A stretch of 17,612 bases of DNA from JAZKBN01 sp040388605 (GTDB lineage Bacteria; Bacteroidota; Bacteroidia; Cytophagales; Flexibacteraceae), in the NCBI GenBank assembly GCA_040388605.1, contig JAZKBN010000081.1:1-17612 (forward strand). Reading direction: 5' to 3'. This document shows positions 16,433 to 17,612 of this stretch, piece after piece. Both the position numbers and the translations under genes were made by a program. The notes under the pieces are model-generated. The model did no database searches and had not been told where the DNA came from. It worked only from the letters and a program-made list of their open reading frames with translations. Positions within the stretch are counted from its first letter, which is position 1. Each line of letters opens with the position of its first letter.

Positions 16433-16477
16433 TTCTTTTGCCCGGCTCCTGATTGCCCTGGCTTTCGCATGATTTTA

Positions 16478-16491
16478 CCGGGTTTACCCGG
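16478..16491. repeat. Short inverted repeat upstream of fabG
   Basis: CCGGGT and ACCCGG face each other across 2 nt (16478-16491). There is no T-run after it, so it is not a clear terminator for the preceding gene. It sits about 20 nt upstream of the candidate fabG -7 box, where an operator could lie. Confidence 0.35.
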
Positions 16492-16509
16492 CATTAGCGC
16501 AAATTTTCG

Positions 16510-16517
16510 TACCATTG
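16510..16517 (+). promoter_or_regulatory. Candidate -7 box of the fabG promoter
   Basis: TACCATTG matches TAnnTTTG at 5 of the 6 fixed positions. It lies 48 nt upstream of the fabG ATG. Its surroundings, TTTTCGTA...ATT(T)GCGCC, closely resemble those of the cysS promoter. Confidence 0.45.
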
Positions 16518-16565
16518 CGCCTGAATTGAATACACTGTAAACCGGGCCATATACCCGATCTTGAT

Positions 16566-17312
16566 ATGAGTTTACTGAAAGGAAAAACTGCCCTTGTTAC
16601 AGGGGCATCTAAAGGCATAGGCCGTGCCATAGCCCTGCGTTATGCCGCCGAAGGTGCAAATGTTGCATTTACCTACCTGAGCAGCGTTGAAAAAGGCCGG
16701 GCACTTGAGGCTGAGCTGAGCGCTGCCGGCGTAAAAGCCAAAGGCTACCGCTCCGATGCATCGGAATACGCAGCTGCAGAGCAATTAATTACCGATGTGC
16801 TGGCCGATTTCGGCAATATTGATATTGTGGTGAACAATGCCGGTATTACAAAAGACGGCCTGCTCATGCGTATGACCGAAGAGCAATGGGATTCTGTTAT
16901 CAGGGTAAACCTGAAATCTGTTTTCAACCTGACAAAGGCGGCCATTAAGCCCCTTATGAAGCAGAAATCGGGCAGCATTATAAATATAACCAGCGTGGTC
17001 GGCCTGCGCGGCAATGCCGGGCAAAGCAATTACGCGGCCAGCAAAGCAGGTATTGTGGGCTTCACAAAATCGGTGGCATTGGAGCTTGGCAGCCGAGGCA
17101 TACGCAGCAACGCCATTGCCCCGGGCTTTATTGAAACCGAAATGACCGGAGAACTTGACGCTAAGGTGGTTGAGGAATGGGCAAAAAGCATCCCGCTGAA
17201 ACGTGCAGGCAAGGCCGAAGAAGTGGCCGATGCCGCCGTTTTCCTCGGCAGCGATTTGAGCAGCTACATTACCGGCCAGGTTTTACAGGTAGACGGCGGC
17301 ATGCTTACATAA
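16566..17312 (+). CDS. fabG: 3-oxoacyl-[acyl-carrier-protein] reductase
   Basis: This short-chain dehydrogenase/reductase performs the NADPH-dependent reduction of 3-oxoacyl-ACP in type II fatty acid synthesis in the cytoplasm. Its 248 residues match the family length. The Rossmann motif is TGASKGIG (12-19), followed by NNAG (90-93). The catalytic tetrad is N115, S143, Y156 and K160 (YAASK). The C-terminal GQVLQVDGGM (237-246) is typical of FabG. No other fatty acid synthesis gene is nearby. FabG-like SDRs with other substrates exist, but the overall match to FabG is close across the whole length. Confidence 0.93.
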   Translation: MSLLKGKTALVTGASKGIGRAIALRYAAEGANVAFTYLSSVEKGRALEAELSAAGVKAKGYRSDASEYAAAEQLITDVLADFGNIDIVVNNAGITKDGLLMRMTEEQWDSVIRVNLKSVFNLTKAAIKPLMKQKSGSIINITSVVGLRGNAGQSNYAASKAGIVGFTKSVALELGSRGIRSNAIAPGFIETEMTGELDAKVVEEWAKSIPLKRAGKAEEVADAAVFLGSDLSSYITGQVLQVDGGMLT

Positions 17313-17360
17313 CAGCATGCAATACCGATCAATGTCGGCCTTTTACTGAGATTATAATTG

Positions 17361-17400
17361 ATAATGCTTTTTGGCCCCGGCGTCAAAAAGCATTATTTTT
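17361..17400 (+). terminator. Intrinsic terminator of fabG
   Basis: A perfect 13-bp stem (17361-17373 with 17384-17396, core ATGCTTTTTG/CAAAAAGCAT) has a 10-nt GC-rich loop and leads into ATTTTTG. It lies 48 nt after the fabG stop. Confidence 0.88.
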
Positions 17401-17612
17401 GTTAGGGGAGTAGGGTATAATATTAGCTTCTACTTCTTAACTTCAGCTAATTCTCAACTCAGCGAACCGCACAAGGTTCGCCCACCTCTTACCAATATAT
17501 GGCGTTCTTTATCCCGGACGTGCACAAAATCCTGCCCTTTACATTGAAAATATTTCAAATGCGAGGTATAAGCAAGCGCGGGAGCGCGAAGCTTACGGGC
17601 GTAGCCCTAAAG
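17401..17612. other. Hairpin-rich right end with a possible truncated ORF
   Basis: Three hairpins fall in about 150 bp. They are GCGAACC/GGTTCGC (17462-17481), a two-tier TAAGC..GCGC/GCGC..GCTTA (17569-17595) and GGGC/GCCC (17597-17607). From ATG 17499 a frame of 38 codons stays open to the edge (begins MAFFIPDVHK, includes RGISKRGSAKL). No ribosome binding site or family match supports it. A scaffold that stops inside a structured sequence often ends in a repeat or mobile element, but no transposase motif can be shown here. Confidence 0.35.

Overview
The window looks like a draft contig or scaffold from a member of the Bacteroidota, probably a Chitinophagales/Sphingobacteriales-type environmental bacterium. 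The reasons are a type IX secretion (T9SS) C-terminal sorting domain on a giant secreted protein, promoters close to the Bacteroidota consensus TAnnTTTG, weak or absent Shine-Dalgarno sites, and the Ig-like repeat families found in that phylum. A 10-N run at 10136-10145 and truncated genes at both ends indicate scaffold structure. No rRNA, tRNA, CRISPR array or complete mobile element was seen.

Layout: 1-575 (minus) is the 5' part of a HAD-superfamily phosphatase/beta-phosphoglucomutase-like gene that runs off the left edge. After a 519-bp divergent spacer comes one giant gene, 1095-10596 (plus, about 3.2 kb of codons). It encodes a signal peptide, a GH16 laminarinase-like domain, a PA14 domain, four LamG domains each nested inside an Ig-like domain, many further Ig-like domains including a tandem duplication of about 2.05 kb, a C-terminal stalk and a T9SS type A sorting signal. 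The N run splits it into two apparent frames, but the protein on both sides is one domain, so the gene is read as intact. A strong intrinsic terminator (10691-10727) directly abuts the promoter of a two-gene unit, cysS (cysteinyl-tRNA synthetase) and folA (dihydrofolate reductase), which overlap by 11 nt.

A 778-bp gene-poor stretch (12778-13555) follows. It holds two closely spaced bidirectional terminators and a large AT-rich inverted repeat upstream of a luciferase-like (LLM) flavin monooxygenase gene (13556-14563). Convergent to that is a class I SAM methyltransferase gene (14604-15413, minus). A secreted or outer-membrane protein of unknown function (15608-16432) and fabG (16566-17312, 3-oxoacyl-ACP reductase) complete the gene set. 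fabG ends in a perfect 13-bp-stem terminator. The last 210 bp are rich in hairpins and contain a 38-codon open frame cut by the window edge.

The conserved genes (cysS, folA, fabG) are ordinary housekeeping functions and do not form one pathway. The distinctive element is the giant glucanase-like surface protein. The sequence suggests it is exported by Sec, passed through T9SS, and acts on beta-1,3-glucan-like polysaccharide outside the cell, with the LamG/PA14/Ig array as a long binding or spacing region. The most notable architectural observation is the fourfold nesting of LamG within one Ig-like fold, with nearly constant spacing.
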